Made by a program: the position numbers and the translations under genes
The notes under the pieces: generated by a model
What the model was told of the DNA's origin: nothing
Database searches by the model: none
The model's input: the letters and a program-made list of their open reading frames with translations, nothing else
Source: CAYYNQ01 sp964473105
GTDB taxonomy: Bacteria > Sumerlaeota > Sumerlaeia > MVZB01
Direction: 5' to 3'
Assembly (NCBI GenBank): GCA_964473105.1
Contig: CAYYNQ010000048.1
Span: 62,001-126,000 of the forward strand
DNA length: 64,000 nucleotides
Part shown: positions 44,469 through 54,148 of the stretch, piece by piece
How positions within the stretch are numbered: position 1 is the stretch's first letter
Layout of the letters: each line of letters opens with the position of its first letter

Positions 44469-45722
44469 TCAGACATTTTCCAGATCCGGCTGGATCTTTA
44501 GCACACCGAACCCATGACGGATCAACCTCCAACGGATAAATATCGCGCCAATCGTCGCACAACCCATGATGAAGGCCGCAATCCAAAAGGGCCAGTTGGG
44601 CCCCAAAAGATCGTAAAATATCCCGCCACCGAGAATCGGGCCCAACAACCGCGCCAGGGCGGAACCGGACTGGCTGGTTCCCAGCACGTTTCCCTGTTCA
44701 TGCTCACCCGCACATCTCGATATCAGTGACATCAGACAGGGCGACGCCATCCCGTGCCCGACCGAAAGCACTGCAAGCGGCAGGTAAATCCACCCCGGAT
44801 GGGCACAAGCCGGTAATATGGCCAAGCCTAGGCAAAGTACGGCCGAACCGACAATCATCCAGATTTGCTCCGGAATGAACTTCACCGCCTTGCGGACGAC
44901 ATAGCCTCCCACAAACGCAATCACCAGCCCGATAAAAATCATAAGCTTATAAATACCTGTGTTGCTGTGTCCCATCACCTGTTGCGCAAAAATTGAGAAC
45001 ACGCTCTCCATCATTGCAAAGGCAAACGTAATCACGAAGAAAAGCAGGATCAGCGGCCCGATCGCCGGGTGACGTAATATTTCAAGCATCTCCGATAGCG
45101 AAGCAAACCGGCGAGTCTGTATCCGTCCCAACTTCTCCCTCGGCAATGATTCCGGCAAACGAAAATAAGCCGCAAGCAGGTTTAGTCCACAGATCACAGT
45201 CCCTAGAATCCCAGGGCCGACATGGGCATAGTCTGCAGGCCTGGCTGATTCCCAAGCCCCAGACGACAACGCTCCCAACACCGGGCCAAGGGCGAAACCC
45301 AAACCAAAGGCCATGCCAATCAGCCCCATTCCCGCTGCGCGGTCCTTTTCCGGAGTGACGTCGGCAATATAAGCCTGAGCTGCGGTGATATTACCCCCAC
45401 AAATCCCCGCTAGAACACGAGAAAACAACAGGAGCGGGAAACTTGTTGAGATCGTAAGGAGTAAATAGGAGAGCGTTGATCCTGCAAGGCTGAGTAGAAT
45501 GATCGGCCGTCGACCACGTCGATCGGACAACCGACCCCAAAACGGCGCAAACAGCATCTGCATCAGCGAGTAGGATCCCATCAACAGCGCCATTGCGATA
45601 CCGGGATGCTCAGGCCAGAATACCGAACCGGTCGGACCCAGAATTGGGATGATAAGCCCGAAACCGATCAGGTCGATCAGCACGGTGAAAAAAACGATTT
45701 TTTTATCCGCTGTTCTATTCAT
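44469..45722 (-). CDS. MFS transporter, TetA-like drug-exporter family
   Basis: A 417-residue protein with about twelve helices. Motif A appears as FAPFWGRLSDRRGRRPIILL after TM2, and motif C-like glycine-rich helix as MAFGLGFALGPVLGALSS in TM5, both typical of the DHA1/TetA drug-proton antiporters. It sits alone on the minus strand between korB and the histidine kinase operon. The substrate cannot be told. A paired Asp in the first helix (VFFTVLIDLIGFGL) matches TetA-type exporters. Confidence 0.85.
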   Translation of the reverse strand: MNRTADKKIVFFTVLIDLIGFGLIIPILGPTGSVFWPEHPGIAMALLMGSYSLMQMLFAPFWGRLSDRRGRRPIILLSLAGSTLSYLLLTISTSFPLLLFSRVLAGICGGNITAAQAYIADVTPEKDRAAGMGLIGMAFGLGFALGPVLGALSSGAWESARPADYAHVGPGILGTVICGLNLLAAYFRLPESLPREKLGRIQTRRFASLSEMLEILRHPAIGPLILLFFVITFAFAMMESVFSIFAQQVMGHSNTGIYKLMIFIGLVIAFVGGYVVRKAVKFIPEQIWMIVGSAVLCLGLAILPACAHPGWIYLPLAVLSVGHGMASPCLMSLISRCAGEHEQGNVLGTSQSGSALARLLGPILGGGIFYDLLGPNWPFWIAAFIMGCATIGAIFIRWRLIRHGFGVLKIQPDLENV

Positions 45723-46125
45723 TGCCACTCACATTCCGTGATCGTAATCGCAATCGTCAGCGTAATCGAGGCCGAAATTACAGCCGGCCGAGATAAAAGC
45801 CCTCAGGGTTCAATTTTAAGCAAAGATCCCTCCAGATTCCCAATTTCCCATGAATGTAATAAGCCTATCCGCTGGATCCATTGTCTTGATGATGGGTGTC
45901 AAACCCGATGACTCGCGGTTATCGATATATACCCCTCTCATCCATATTTTTAGGCCTTAACGATGACCTTATATGAAATCAAGCTATAGAAATCTTTGCC
46001 TAGATGGAATAGAGGTTGCATATGATATCATGCAGTGATGGTTAACGGCTAAAGTCGTATAAAAATGTTCCATACAGTGCTTTTTTGTTCCTGTTTTGAA
46101 CAAGATTCCATATAAATGTCCAAAT
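45723..46125. other. Intergenic region upstream of histidine kinase operon
   Basis: 403 bases between divergent genes. It holds clustered GTAATCG/GCAATCG-type short repeats near 45740-45770, just upstream of the MFS gene, which could be operator sites. No ORF with a ribosome binding site was recognised. Confidence 0.4.
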
Positions 46126-47670
46126 ATGAACATCTTTAAATTGCATCGATCCATAGGCTTCTGGGCGGTAATGTTGTTGCTTCTGGCACTTGCGCTGCAA
46201 TACACAGGAGGATTATACATTATTGAACTAACTAGATTTGCGAAAGAAAAAGGCTTAGAGAACCACATGGCCGATCTGGGGCGTCTGGCTTCCACCGTCC
46301 TGAACCAAACAGTGGATGATCTTCACGCTTTGGCGCAGGAGTCAACTTGGGCAGAAAACCCCGATTTATTCGTGTCCGATTCACCTCCAGATCCTGACAC
46401 GGAAACCTATCTGGCTGGCTTGGATTCATCCATTAGTTCTGTTGTCATCGAATTCGCTGAACGCTCCCGACTTTCCTCGATTGTCATCCTCGATCGCTCG
46501 GGAATGATTCTTTTTCATACCGATGATCCCGACCAGATCCTCGAGTTTTGGCCTTACGACCAGCCCTGGGTCAAACTCGCGCTGGACGGACAAACTTCCT
46601 CGCCCCCGGCCTATCCTGTCGATAATCTGATGTTCAAACGCTTCTACATACCGATGAAGATGATACCCAATGTTTTACCGGGGGATTTATCCACCTCGTC
46701 GAGCAATCTGGAAGACAAACCACCCGGGTCGGAGGATGTCAATGCCCTGATCTGCCTGGTTGCAGGTCGTGATTACCTCGGCGAGATTAAGCATCTGACC
46801 CGTAGCGTCCACCGTACGGCATTTATCCTGACACTGCTTCTCGCGCTGATTGGATATTTAATCTACCGTATCATGCAGCAGCAGCGAAAGGTCGAAAGGC
46901 AGGCTTCAGAAGCCGACCGCTTGGCAAGCCTAGGCACACTTGCCGCAGGCTTTGCACACGAACTACGTAATCCGCTCGGTATTATCCGAGCCTTCATCGA
47001 AGATCTTGAACACAGTCTAAGGAACCACCAAAAACCCGAGGGCAGTATTGATCTCTGCGGGGACATCATCGAGGAAACCGACCGGATGAATCACTTGATC
47101 AGCCAATTCCTCGAATATTCGCACGACAACCGCCGTGGCAGCAATGCTTGTGTTCTAGAGTCGATTCGCAGCGTCAGGGTGATTCTATCTCCCACAGCCG
47201 AGAAAAAGGGTGTCCAGATCGACATCCAATGTCACATCCCCAATGAAACACCGCAGGATTGCAGGGCTTCTATCAATCCTGATTCCCTGAAACAGGTCAT
47301 ATTGAACCTGTTAATGAATGCGATTGAGATGTCCGGTCGCGAAACTAGAATCCTCTGTAACATCGGCGCGACAACCCGGCAGGTGACTATTGCAATACGT
47401 GATGAAGGTCCCGGCATCCCTCCCGGTAATGCCAAGCATATTTTTGAACCCTTCTATAGTACACGACCCGGAGGATCGGGCCTAGGTCTAGCCGTCTGCC
47501 GCCGGATTGTCCAGGATTATGGCGGCACGCTTAATCTGGATACTTCGTACAAGCTCGGGGCCCTATTCGTTATCCGCCTGCCGAGGACAAAAGGACGGGC
47601 GGACCCATCAGACAAGCAAGAAGTCATTGGAATAAATTTTGACAACACCCAACAGGAAAGGGACGAATGA
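46126..47670 (+). CDS. Membrane sensor histidine kinase
   Basis: A 514-residue kinase. TM1 is about residues 11-30, TM2 about 241-258, enclosing a periplasmic sensor of about 210 residues with a PAS/Cache-like pattern (SSIVILDRSGMILFHTDD). The dimerisation domain holds H-box AGFAHELRNPLG (His278). The ATPase domain has an N-box near LKQVILNLLMNAIEMSG, G1 DEGPGIP, and G2 GGSGLGLAVCRRIV. It is followed 67 bases on by a sigma-54 activator, giving a ZraS/AtoS-style pair. The ligand is unknown. The ATG at 46126 was chosen; no clear ribosome binding site. Confidence 0.9.
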   Translation: MNIFKLHRSIGFWAVMLLLLALALQYTGGLYIIELTRFAKEKGLENHMADLGRLASTVLNQTVDDLHALAQESTWAENPDLFVSDSPPDPDTETYLAGLDSSISSVVIEFAERSRLSSIVILDRSGMILFHTDDPDQILEFWPYDQPWVKLALDGQTSSPPAYPVDNLMFKRFYIPMKMIPNVLPGDLSTSSSNLEDKPPGSEDVNALICLVAGRDYLGEIKHLTRSVHRTAFILTLLLALIGYLIYRIMQQQRKVERQASEADRLASLGTLAAGFAHELRNPLGIIRAFIEDLEHSLRNHQKPEGSIDLCGDIIEETDRMNHLISQFLEYSHDNRRGSNACVLESIRSVRVILSPTAEKKGVQIDIQCHIPNETPQDCRASINPDSLKQVILNLLMNAIEMSGRETRILCNIGATTRQVTIAIRDEGPGIPPGNAKHIFEPFYSTRPGGSGLGLAVCRRIVQDYGGTLNLDTSYKLGALFVIRLPRTKGRADPSDKQEVIGINFDNTQQERDE

Positions 47671-47737
47671 AGTCTGGTCAATCCAGAACCGGAAACAATT
47701 GAGAGATCGAAATAAGGTTAACCAAGGAGCCCATGCC

Positions 47738-49180
47738 ATGACGACGGCATTAAAAATCCTGATACTTGACGACGAACCCAAGATGGGAAGAATCCTGTCA
47801 CGGATCCTTAAACGTGAGGGACATGATGTCTCAGCCTCCAGTGATCCAAACGAGATACTCGGGAAGATCCATGACTCTCCGGTGGACCTGGCAATCACGG
47901 ACCTTAAAATGCCGGGAATGGACGGACTTGAATTCATGAGGCAGGCACGCAAAATACAGCCGAATCTGGACGTAATTATGATGACCGCCTTTGCAACGGC
48001 GGAAACCGCGGTAGAGACCATGAAAGAAGGAGCTTTCGATTATCTCATCAAGCCCTTCCCCAACGAAGAGATGATAATGGTCGTTTCTCGCGTTGCTGAA
48101 CGCCGCAGGTTGCGTGATGAAAACAGGCGCCTCAAGGAAAGGCTATCGGACCGATTCAATCATGAACAGATCATATCGGTCAGTCATAACATGCGTGAGG
48201 TCATGAAACGGGTGGGCAAGGTTTCCGTCAGCGAAGTATCTGTGTTATTGAGGGGTGAAAGTGGGACCGGCAAAGAGATCCTTGCAACCGCTATCCATGA
48301 AAACAGCTCGCGCTCGGAGAATGTTTTAATCCGAATCAACTGCGGCGCCCTCCCCGAATCGCTACTCGAGAGCGAGTTGTTTGGCCATATCAAGGGAGCC
48401 TTCACCGGCGCTGTCGAGACGCGTAAAGGCCTTTTCGAGGAGGCCCATGGGGGATCCATCTTCCTGGACGAAATCGGTGAAATCAGCCCTGCGTTGCAGG
48501 TCAAGCTACTACGGGTGCTGCAGTCGGGCGAATTCCAGCGCGTGGGAGATACCCAAACCCTCCATGCCGATGTTCGAATTATCGCGGCCACCCACCGCGA
48601 CCTGGAAAAGATGATCCAGCAAGGCGAGTTTCGCAGTGATCTCTATTATCGCCTGAACGTTGTCCCGATCATGATCCCTCCACTGCGGGATCGACCCGAG
48701 GATATTCCGGCACTGATTGACCATTTTCTTATGCGGATCCGCGAAAACAGCAACAAGACCATTCAACTGGCAAGAACGGCCTTTGACCGCTTGACTGCCT
48801 ATGACTGGCCCGGAAATATCCGTGAACTCGAGAATGCAATCCAACATGCCCGGGTTATGTGCGAAGAGGATATAATCCAAGTCACGGATCTACCCGTTGT
48901 GATCCAGATTACACTCCCTGACCCCCTTGGGAACCAAAAGCCAGGAGAGAATTCCCACCACATTGACAACCAGTTAACATTGGATGAAATCGAGAAAAAG
49001 GCATTGATCGATGCACTCAATGCGGTGAATTATAATCATACACGTGCCGCACAAAGACTGGGTATCACCCGCCGAATGCTGGGTTCCCGACTAGACAAAT
49101 ACAATTTACCCAGAAAAATAACGGATCGCGTGGTGGAGTCCATATCTATTCCCGATTCTCGCCTTAAAGATAAATCATGA
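47738..49180 (+). CDS. Sigma-54-dependent response regulator (NtrC type)
   Basis: A 480-residue regulator: receiver domain (1-120; acidic D11/D12, phosphoacceptor Asp55 in AITDLKMPGMDG), AAA+ domain (about 145-385; Walker A GESGTGKE, the sigma-54 contact motif GAFTGA, Walker B GGSIFLDEIGE) and a Fis-type helix-turn-helix near the end (NYNHTRAAQRLGITRRMLGSRL). It activates sigma-54 promoters on phosphorylation by the preceding kinase. AAGGAG lies 8 bases before the ATG. Its stop overlaps the next gene's ATG. Confidence 0.95.
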   Translation: MTTALKILILDDEPKMGRILSRILKREGHDVSASSDPNEILGKIHDSPVDLAITDLKMPGMDGLEFMRQARKIQPNLDVIMMTAFATAETAVETMKEGAFDYLIKPFPNEEMIMVVSRVAERRRLRDENRRLKERLSDRFNHEQIISVSHNMREVMKRVGKVSVSEVSVLLRGESGTGKEILATAIHENSSRSENVLIRINCGALPESLLESELFGHIKGAFTGAVETRKGLFEEAHGGSIFLDEIGEISPALQVKLLRVLQSGEFQRVGDTQTLHADVRIIAATHRDLEKMIQQGEFRSDLYYRLNVVPIMIPPLRDRPEDIPALIDHFLMRIRENSNKTIQLARTAFDRLTAYDWPGNIRELENAIQHARVMCEEDIIQVTDLPVVIQITLPDPLGNQKPGENSHHIDNQLTLDEIEKKALIDALNAVNYNHTRAAQRLGITRRMLGSRLDKYNLPRKITDRVVESISIPDSRLKDKS

Positions 49181-50184
49181 AGACAATATCACCGGAAAAA
49201 CCCCTTGATCCTCATATCCACAAGTCATCTTCCTGGATCACGGTGCTGGCCCTGATACCCGTATTATTGGTCGGGGTTAAAGCAATGGGACAACCCGATA
49301 TCCCCGGCATTAATCATCACAGATCTGATGTTATGCCGGTTGAAATGATAAGTAGCCAGGAACAAGGATCCGAGAGACACCACTCTCTCCGGGGCCCATT
49401 TTTGGATAAATCACGACACAATCCCGCACAGCAAACACATGAGCGTTCATCCTTCTTCAAACGGCGTAAGTGGGAGAAGATGACTTTTGAAGATCCCCTG
49501 GAGAAGGAAGATCTGATCCGAATGGACAGTTATCTCCAAAAACTCATTGAACAGCATTCCATCCTGGCCAATGAACTCGAAAATATCAGCAGGGATATCG
49601 GCGGATCCATGTCTAACAGCATCAATCCCGCTCCCAGTCCAAAAAAGGTCATCAGGAGCCCGAAAATACGCAAGATGATGGGTAAACAGCACCGACTGAT
49701 CAACGAACAACGCAATATCAGGAAAAAGATGGGTCGACACCTTTTCAAGATAGCGGTCAACCATCCACAATGGGGGCACCTCGTGGAACCTGATGGCAAT
49801 GGTATTAATAATGCCACATCGGACATCACTCTGACACGCTGGGCAAAGGCCCATCTATATATCAGTAATGGGGATATCAGGAATTTTGTGGTCATGTTTC
49901 TCGGGAAACCCTTGGGCACGGGAATTTACCGGCGTATTAATGAGGCATTGGACAGGCAATCCGACATGACCGAGCCTGGGCACCCGGTTGCTGATGATCC
50001 GGAATGGATTAAAGGACATCAGCACGACTCACAAAACCTCGGGGGGAGATTGATACGATTGGAAAGACATATTCGCAAACTGAAACAGGTGATCCATAGA
50101 CAAGCCCGGGAAATTGATCGATTGCGGTCGATCCTTGAAGGCAAAGTTCCCCGGTCGACAGATAAAATACCGACAGTCGAATAA
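49177..50184 (+). CDS. Exported or membrane-anchored coiled-coil protein, unknown
   Basis: A 335-residue protein whose ATG overlaps the regulator stop (ATGA, 49177-49180), so it belongs to the two-component operon. One hydrophobic segment (about 20-36, ITVLALIPVLLVGV) suggests a signal or anchor. Two coiled-coil regions follow: about 110-150 (LIRMDSYLQKLIEQHSILANELE) and 290-325 (LIRLERHIRKLKQVIHRQAREIDRLR). No family is recognised. The operon position points to a role in the same stress response. The 262 bases after it hold a CACCGG/CCGGTG hairpin (50391-50416) and no convincing gene. Confidence 0.6.
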   Translation: MKTISPEKPLDPHIHKSSSWITVLALIPVLLVGVKAMGQPDIPGINHHRSDVMPVEMISSQEQGSERHHSLRGPFLDKSRHNPAQQTHERSSFFKRRKWEKMTFEDPLEKEDLIRMDSYLQKLIEQHSILANELENISRDIGGSMSNSINPAPSPKKVIRSPKIRKMMGKQHRLINEQRNIRKKMGRHLFKIAVNHPQWGHLVEPDGNGINNATSDITLTRWAKAHLYISNGDIRNFVVMFLGKPLGTGIYRRINEALDRQSDMTEPGHPVADDPEWIKGHQHDSQNLGGRLIRLERHIRKLKQVIHRQAREIDRLRSILEGKVPRSTDKIPTVE

Positions 50185-50446
50185 CCGTATCCCAGAAATA
50201 GGCATCCCGGACACGAAGGATGTGGATGCAGAATTTCAAATAATCTTTATGGGTGACAAATTGAGTTCGGGTATTTCATTGAGCCCAGACCAAATACTTT
50301 ATTTCGGGGTTGAATCCAAAGCTCCAGCAAACAAACCGAATTTCTTTCTGGTGGGTGCGTCAATGGTGTGACAATATATGATAATTAGGACACCGGAATA
50401 ACTGTTTTCCCCGGTGAATATCGAACCGTTGGGAACCGGATAAACG

Positions 50447-51817
50447 ATGGAATTCAGTCTCGATAAATTCTACCAGATTAACCGGCGAGCCCTGATCTGG
50501 GTCATTCTGCTGGTCCTGATATTTTTACTCCGTGATTTCTTTGGCCTTGTGTTCCTAACCTTCGTCTTTGCATTCCTATGCGAGGCGATGGTCAAGTTCA
50601 GTGGCGTAAAACTGGGTCTTCCCCGTCGACCAGCTATTCTCATCGTATACGGCCTGTTCCTAGTAGTCCTGATCTCGCTCCTGGTCTTTGTCGTTCCGCG
50701 TGTAAACAAGGAAGCTTGGAAACTGGTCGGGAACTTGGGCGATATTCAAGAAAAAGTTGTCGATCAGAAGAACTTTCTAGTCAGGAAATATCCGGCCCTT
50801 GATGACGCTTTCACGAGTTACCTCAGGGGGGCGATCGCCCCTGAGGCACTTATCCATGTCAAGAATCAACTGGGAGCAAAACAGACCGATCTGAAACTTG
50901 AGGATCATGAGACCTATTTCACACAATCCCTGTTTCTGTCGGATAAAGATAATCTCACCTCAAATATGCTTCAGATGAAGATCAGCGAGTTTCACAACTA
51001 TGAAGAAAGTCTTCTCCTAGCTGAGTTCAACAAGTCCATAGTCACAAAAGTTCGTGAATTCATCTTCGACAAACTTCCCAACCTGATTAATGTCGCCATC
51101 ACCGTTCTCCTGTCGCTCCTGTTCAGTTTCCTGATCATGATTGACATTTCACGCCTGGGACGGGAGGTTGCGAGCCTGAGACAGTCCCGGTTGCATGATT
51201 TCTATGAGCAGACGGCGCGGCCGGTCCTGCGATTTGCCTATGTTGTCGGCCGTGCCATCCAGGCTCAGTCCGTCATTGCAATCATCAATACACTCCTGAC
51301 ACTCGTGGGCATGTATCTGCTAAACATCTCCTCACTTGCAATGTTGTCCGTGATTGTGTTCTTCTGCAGTTTCATCCCGGTTGCCGGCGTGTTTATCTCG
51401 ACAACACCAATCGTCCTAGTGGCGCTGAATAGCGATGGAGGTATGACAACTGCGATCTTGGCGATCGTCATGGTCACGGTGATTCACATCGTCGAAGCAT
51501 ACGGCCTGAACCCGTTGATCTACGGGAAACACATGAAAATCAATCCCGTCTTGGTATTGATCATCCTGTTCCTCGGACACCATCTGTTTGGGATATGGGG
51601 TGTGCTGCTCGGGGTTCCGGTGACGCATTATTTTATCCATGATGTCTTTGGCGTTCCGGTCTGGAGTGAAAAGAGAATGGCGCCCAATCCAGGGGTCAAT
51701 CCAATTTCAGACAACAAGGATCAGATTGCGATCCAGCAGAAGGATCCGAATATACCCAGACATGATGGATCCGGCCCGTTGACGACTGATGAAGATAATT
51801 CCAGAAATGATGCGTGA
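50447..51817 (+). CDS. AI-2E family transporter (PerM-like)
   Basis: A 456-residue membrane protein of the PerM/TqsA family. Two helices at the N-terminus (ALIWVILLVLIFLLRDFFG; LIVYGLFLVVLISLLVFVVP) are followed by a long soluble insertion (about 85-200). The typical C-terminal set follows: SFLIMIDISRL, a helix pair, VVFFCSFIPVAGVFIST, and LNPLIYGKHMKINPVLVLIILFLGHHLFGIWGVLLGVPV. Family members export signals, ions or metabolites. The insertion is longer than in TqsA. A hydrophilic tail of about 45 residues ends the protein. No other transport gene is adjacent. Confidence 0.9.
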   Translation: MEFSLDKFYQINRRALIWVILLVLIFLLRDFFGLVFLTFVFAFLCEAMVKFSGVKLGLPRRPAILIVYGLFLVVLISLLVFVVPRVNKEAWKLVGNLGDIQEKVVDQKNFLVRKYPALDDAFTSYLRGAIAPEALIHVKNQLGAKQTDLKLEDHETYFTQSLFLSDKDNLTSNMLQMKISEFHNYEESLLLAEFNKSIVTKVREFIFDKLPNLINVAITVLLSLLFSFLIMIDISRLGREVASLRQSRLHDFYEQTARPVLRFAYVVGRAIQAQSVIAIINTLLTLVGMYLLNISSLAMLSVIVFFCSFIPVAGVFISTTPIVLVALNSDGGMTTAILAIVMVTVIHIVEAYGLNPLIYGKHMKINPVLVLIILFLGHHLFGIWGVLLGVPVTHYFIHDVFGVPVWSEKRMAPNPGVNPISDNKDQIAIQQKDPNIPRHDGSGPLTTDEDNSRNDA

Positions 51818-51835
51818 ACAGCGTAACTAAAATAT

Positions 51836-51882
51836 TTATTCACATATTTTCTATGTATCCGGCCGCAATAATATGTGAATAA
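51836..51882. repeat. 13-bp perfect inverted repeat before rmuC
   Basis: TTATTCACATATT (51836-51848) and AATATGTGAATAA (51870-51882) are exact complements, separated by 21 bases. The element is AT-rich and lies between the PerM-like gene and rmuC. It may be a terminator, an operator for a dimeric regulator, or a scar at the edge of an acquired segment. Confidence 0.65.
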
Positions 51883-51917
51883 CGGGTAGGCCCTATTCTG
51901 ACTGAAGACTCACCTCC

Positions 51918-53174
51918 ATGAACACCAATTTCCTGCTTGTCACCCTTGCGCTACTGGCCACATTCAACCTCTTATTGTTGCTGTGCCTTCTATTACGCAA
52001 GACATCGAATGCTTCCGAACAGTCATTACGCGAAGAATTGGGTGCCGGGCGTGATGAAGCCGCGAGACGCGGCCTCGAGTTGCGCAAGGAAGTCTCAGGA
52101 AGTCTGGCCAAAACAGTGCAGACGCTTTCCGGAACGTTGGTCCAGTTAGGCAATATTCAAAAGCAGCAACTTGATAGAGTCACTGCGGATGTAGAGTCGA
52201 TGCGGGCCAACATCAGCGAGCATTTGGACAAAATACGCAAGGTCAACGAGGAAAAACTCGAGGAGATGCGCCGCACGGTTGACGAAAAACTTCAGGGCAC
52301 CCTGGAGAAGCGGCTGGGTGAATCCTTCAAACTGGTCAGCGAACGGCTAGATGCCGTACACAAGGGCCTCGGCGAGATGCAGAATCTTGCCACTGGCGTG
52401 GGTGATCTTAAGAACGTTCTGACAAACGTCAAGGTACGGGGCACGTGGGCAGAGTACCAGCTGGAAGCAATTCTCACGCAGGTGCTGACCCCAGAGCAGT
52501 TCGACCGCAACGTGGCGACCAAAGAAGGTTCGGCTGAGCGGGTCGAATTTGCCATCCGCCTACCCGGCCGGGGTGATGAACCCGACAACTGCGTCTGGTT
52601 GCCGATCGACTCCAAGTTTCCCCAGGAGGATTACCTGCGCCTTGCCGAAGCAGCCCGTGAGGGGGACACCGACGCGGTGGCCCAGTCGGTTAAAGAGCTT
52701 CTGCGATCCGTCACCCAGTCGGCCAAAACAATCAGCGAGAAGTATCTGAACCCGCCCCGGACGACCGACTTTGCTGTGCTATACCTGCCGACCGAGGGGC
52801 TTTATGCCGAGGTGCTGCGCCAGCCGGGGCTGGTCAGTCAGCTTCAGCAGGACCACCGAGTGGTCGTCAGCGGGCCCACCACCATCGCCGCGCTTCTGAA
52901 CAGCCTGCAACTCGGCTTCCGTTCACTCGCCATCGAACAACAAGCGAGCGAAGTGTGGCAGGTGCTGGCGGCTGTCAAGACCGAGTTCGGCAATTTCGGC
53001 GGCGTGCTGGCCAAGGTCAAAAAACAGCTGGCCACCGCCAGTAATACCATCGACGAGACGCAGACGCGCACTCGCGTCATGGCGCGTAAATTACGGGAAG
53101 TCGAACAGTTGCCCCCAAGCGGAAGCGACGAACTACTCGAACTCAAGTCTGAAGATGATCTCAAAAAAAACTGA
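51918..53174 (+). CDS. rmuC: DNA recombination protein RmuC
   Basis: A 418-residue RmuC. An N-terminal helix (VTLALLATFNLLLLLCLLL) is followed by a coiled coil (about 55-150), then the nuclease-like core: NVKVRGTWAEYQLEAIL, RVEFAIRLPGRGD, VWLPIDSKFPQEDYLRL, FAVLYLPTEGLYAEVLRQ and GPTTIAALLNSLQLGFRSLAI. RmuC limits DNA inversions and is placed in the PD-(D/E)XK nuclease group. The gene is richer in GC (about 65% in a sampled line) than its neighbours, and the inverted repeat at 51836-51882 lies at its 5' side. No rearrangement or phage genes adjoin it. Confidence 0.92.
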   Translation: MNTNFLLVTLALLATFNLLLLLCLLLRKTSNASEQSLREELGAGRDEAARRGLELRKEVSGSLAKTVQTLSGTLVQLGNIQKQQLDRVTADVESMRANISEHLDKIRKVNEEKLEEMRRTVDEKLQGTLEKRLGESFKLVSERLDAVHKGLGEMQNLATGVGDLKNVLTNVKVRGTWAEYQLEAILTQVLTPEQFDRNVATKEGSAERVEFAIRLPGRGDEPDNCVWLPIDSKFPQEDYLRLAEAAREGDTDAVAQSVKELLRSVTQSAKTISEKYLNPPRTTDFAVLYLPTEGLYAEVLRQPGLVSQLQQDHRVVVSGPTTIAALLNSLQLGFRSLAIEQQASEVWQVLAAVKTEFGNFGGVLAKVKKQLATASNTIDETQTRTRVMARKLREVEQLPPSGSDELLELKSEDDLKKN

Positions 53175-53251
53175 GCTTCTTGCACGTGCATTTAATGGAA
53201 ATTATTTTTTGTCCGCCAGTGGCGTCGGCGACAGGCCCGAAAAAAAGTATA

Positions 53252-53488
53252 TCAGTCATTCCCATCATCACCAATTGCTTCGACAGGACAACCCTCAAGC
53301 GCCTCAATGCAAAGTTGGGCTTCCTCATCATTCTCAGGCTGTTTGACTACGAATGAATATCCCCCATCTTCATTCCGGGTGAAATTATCCGGTGCCGTCG
53401 CTCGACAGGCATCACAGTCGATACAGGTATCATCTACATAAAATTTTCCCGCTGAATTGTCCGGGTATTTTGCATCTTTATCGGCCAT
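53252..53488 (-). CDS. Small ferredoxin (single [4Fe-4S])
   Basis: A 78-residue ferredoxin. CIDCDACRATAPDNF supplies Cys22, 25 and 28, and GCPVEAIG supplies Cys67; Cys60 is extra and may form a disulfide as in some single-cluster ferredoxins. It carries electrons at low potential and could serve the korAB complex or IspG. It is convergent with rmuC, with about 77 bases between stops. Confidence 0.92.
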   Translation of the reverse strand: MADKDAKYPDNSAGKFYVDDTCIDCDACRATAPDNFTRNEDGGYSFVVKQPENDEEAQLCIEALEGCPVEAIGDDGND

Positions 53489-54148
53489 CGGATATTATTC
53501 CTCCCAAGTGGTCGGCAAACGTGCGGGGGGATATTTTAACCCAACCCCGTCCTATCCATTCCTGACAGTGAATCCCCGAAGAGGAACTCCCCTCCACTCT
53601 AACCCCGGATACCTGAACAATCCAGTATTCTCCGATCCCCGCTCGAGATTCAAATCCCACATCGAAACAATTCAGGCCCGCAGACGGGCTTGCAACCCGT
53701 TCAGTTCATCTCGAATGGCCGGACAGTCCAAAAAAGAAACGAGATGACCGGAAAAGACCAGAAATAAAGACAGCCACTGGCCTCGGGTAAATCTCAAAAA
53801 GATCTTTCATGTCCCCCCGCCGCTACTCAGGACTTCCACCAGCCCCTCCTGAGCCAGTCCGGCGTGTCATTCAGGATCCCGAACGGCCTCTCGACATCAG
53901 GAATCCCACCCTCAACACCCTCGAAACCCATTTTCAGGACTCGGCCGCTCTGTCCAATCCAGGACATGACCAACGGCCACTCTTTAGCATCTCTCCACAT
54001 AACCGGATAATATTCTGCTGTCTGGGAACCATCGCGTTAGCAAACGTTGACGGATTCTTGCCGTGGCTCCTCATTTCCTCACAATGATTCATTCCCGAAT
54101 TTTTGAGCTCATAATGCAGCAAGATCTTCTCGTCTGAAACCACAATAC
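53489..54148. other. Gene-poor stretch with possible eroded coding region
   Basis: 660 bases between the ferredoxin and secDF genes, both minus-strand. On the minus strand, fragments with protein character appear in different frames: RDGSQTAEYYPVMWRDAKEW (separated from an upstream segment by a TAA), and LVSFLDCPAIRDELNGLQA further along after a TGA. No strong ribosome binding site or terminator was recognised. It may be a decayed gene. Confidence 0.35.
53827..54000 (-). CDS. Short possible ORF in an eroded region
   Basis: A 57-codon frame from an ATG at 54000. The product (starting MWRDAKEWPLVMSWIGQSGR) has the aromatic/charged mix of a real protein and includes LNDTPDWLRRGWW. The frame stays open upstream for 12 codons, with no start codon and then a TAA. 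There is no ribosome binding site before the ATG. It may be the tail of a broken gene rather than a working one. No family recognised. Confidence 0.22.
   Translation of the reverse strand: MWRDAKEWPLVMSWIGQSGRVLKMGFEGVEGGIPDVERPFGILNDTPDWLRRGWWKS

Noticed and set aside
46181..46196. Sigma-54-like TGGCAC ... CTGCA in the kinase gene
   Set aside because: It lies inside the histidine kinase coding region with imperfect -12 match, so a promoter role is unlikely.
53457..53747. Plus-strand ORF across the ferredoxin start
   Set aside because: Its product is low-complexity and Pro/Arg-rich; the opposite strand holds the real ferredoxin gene.
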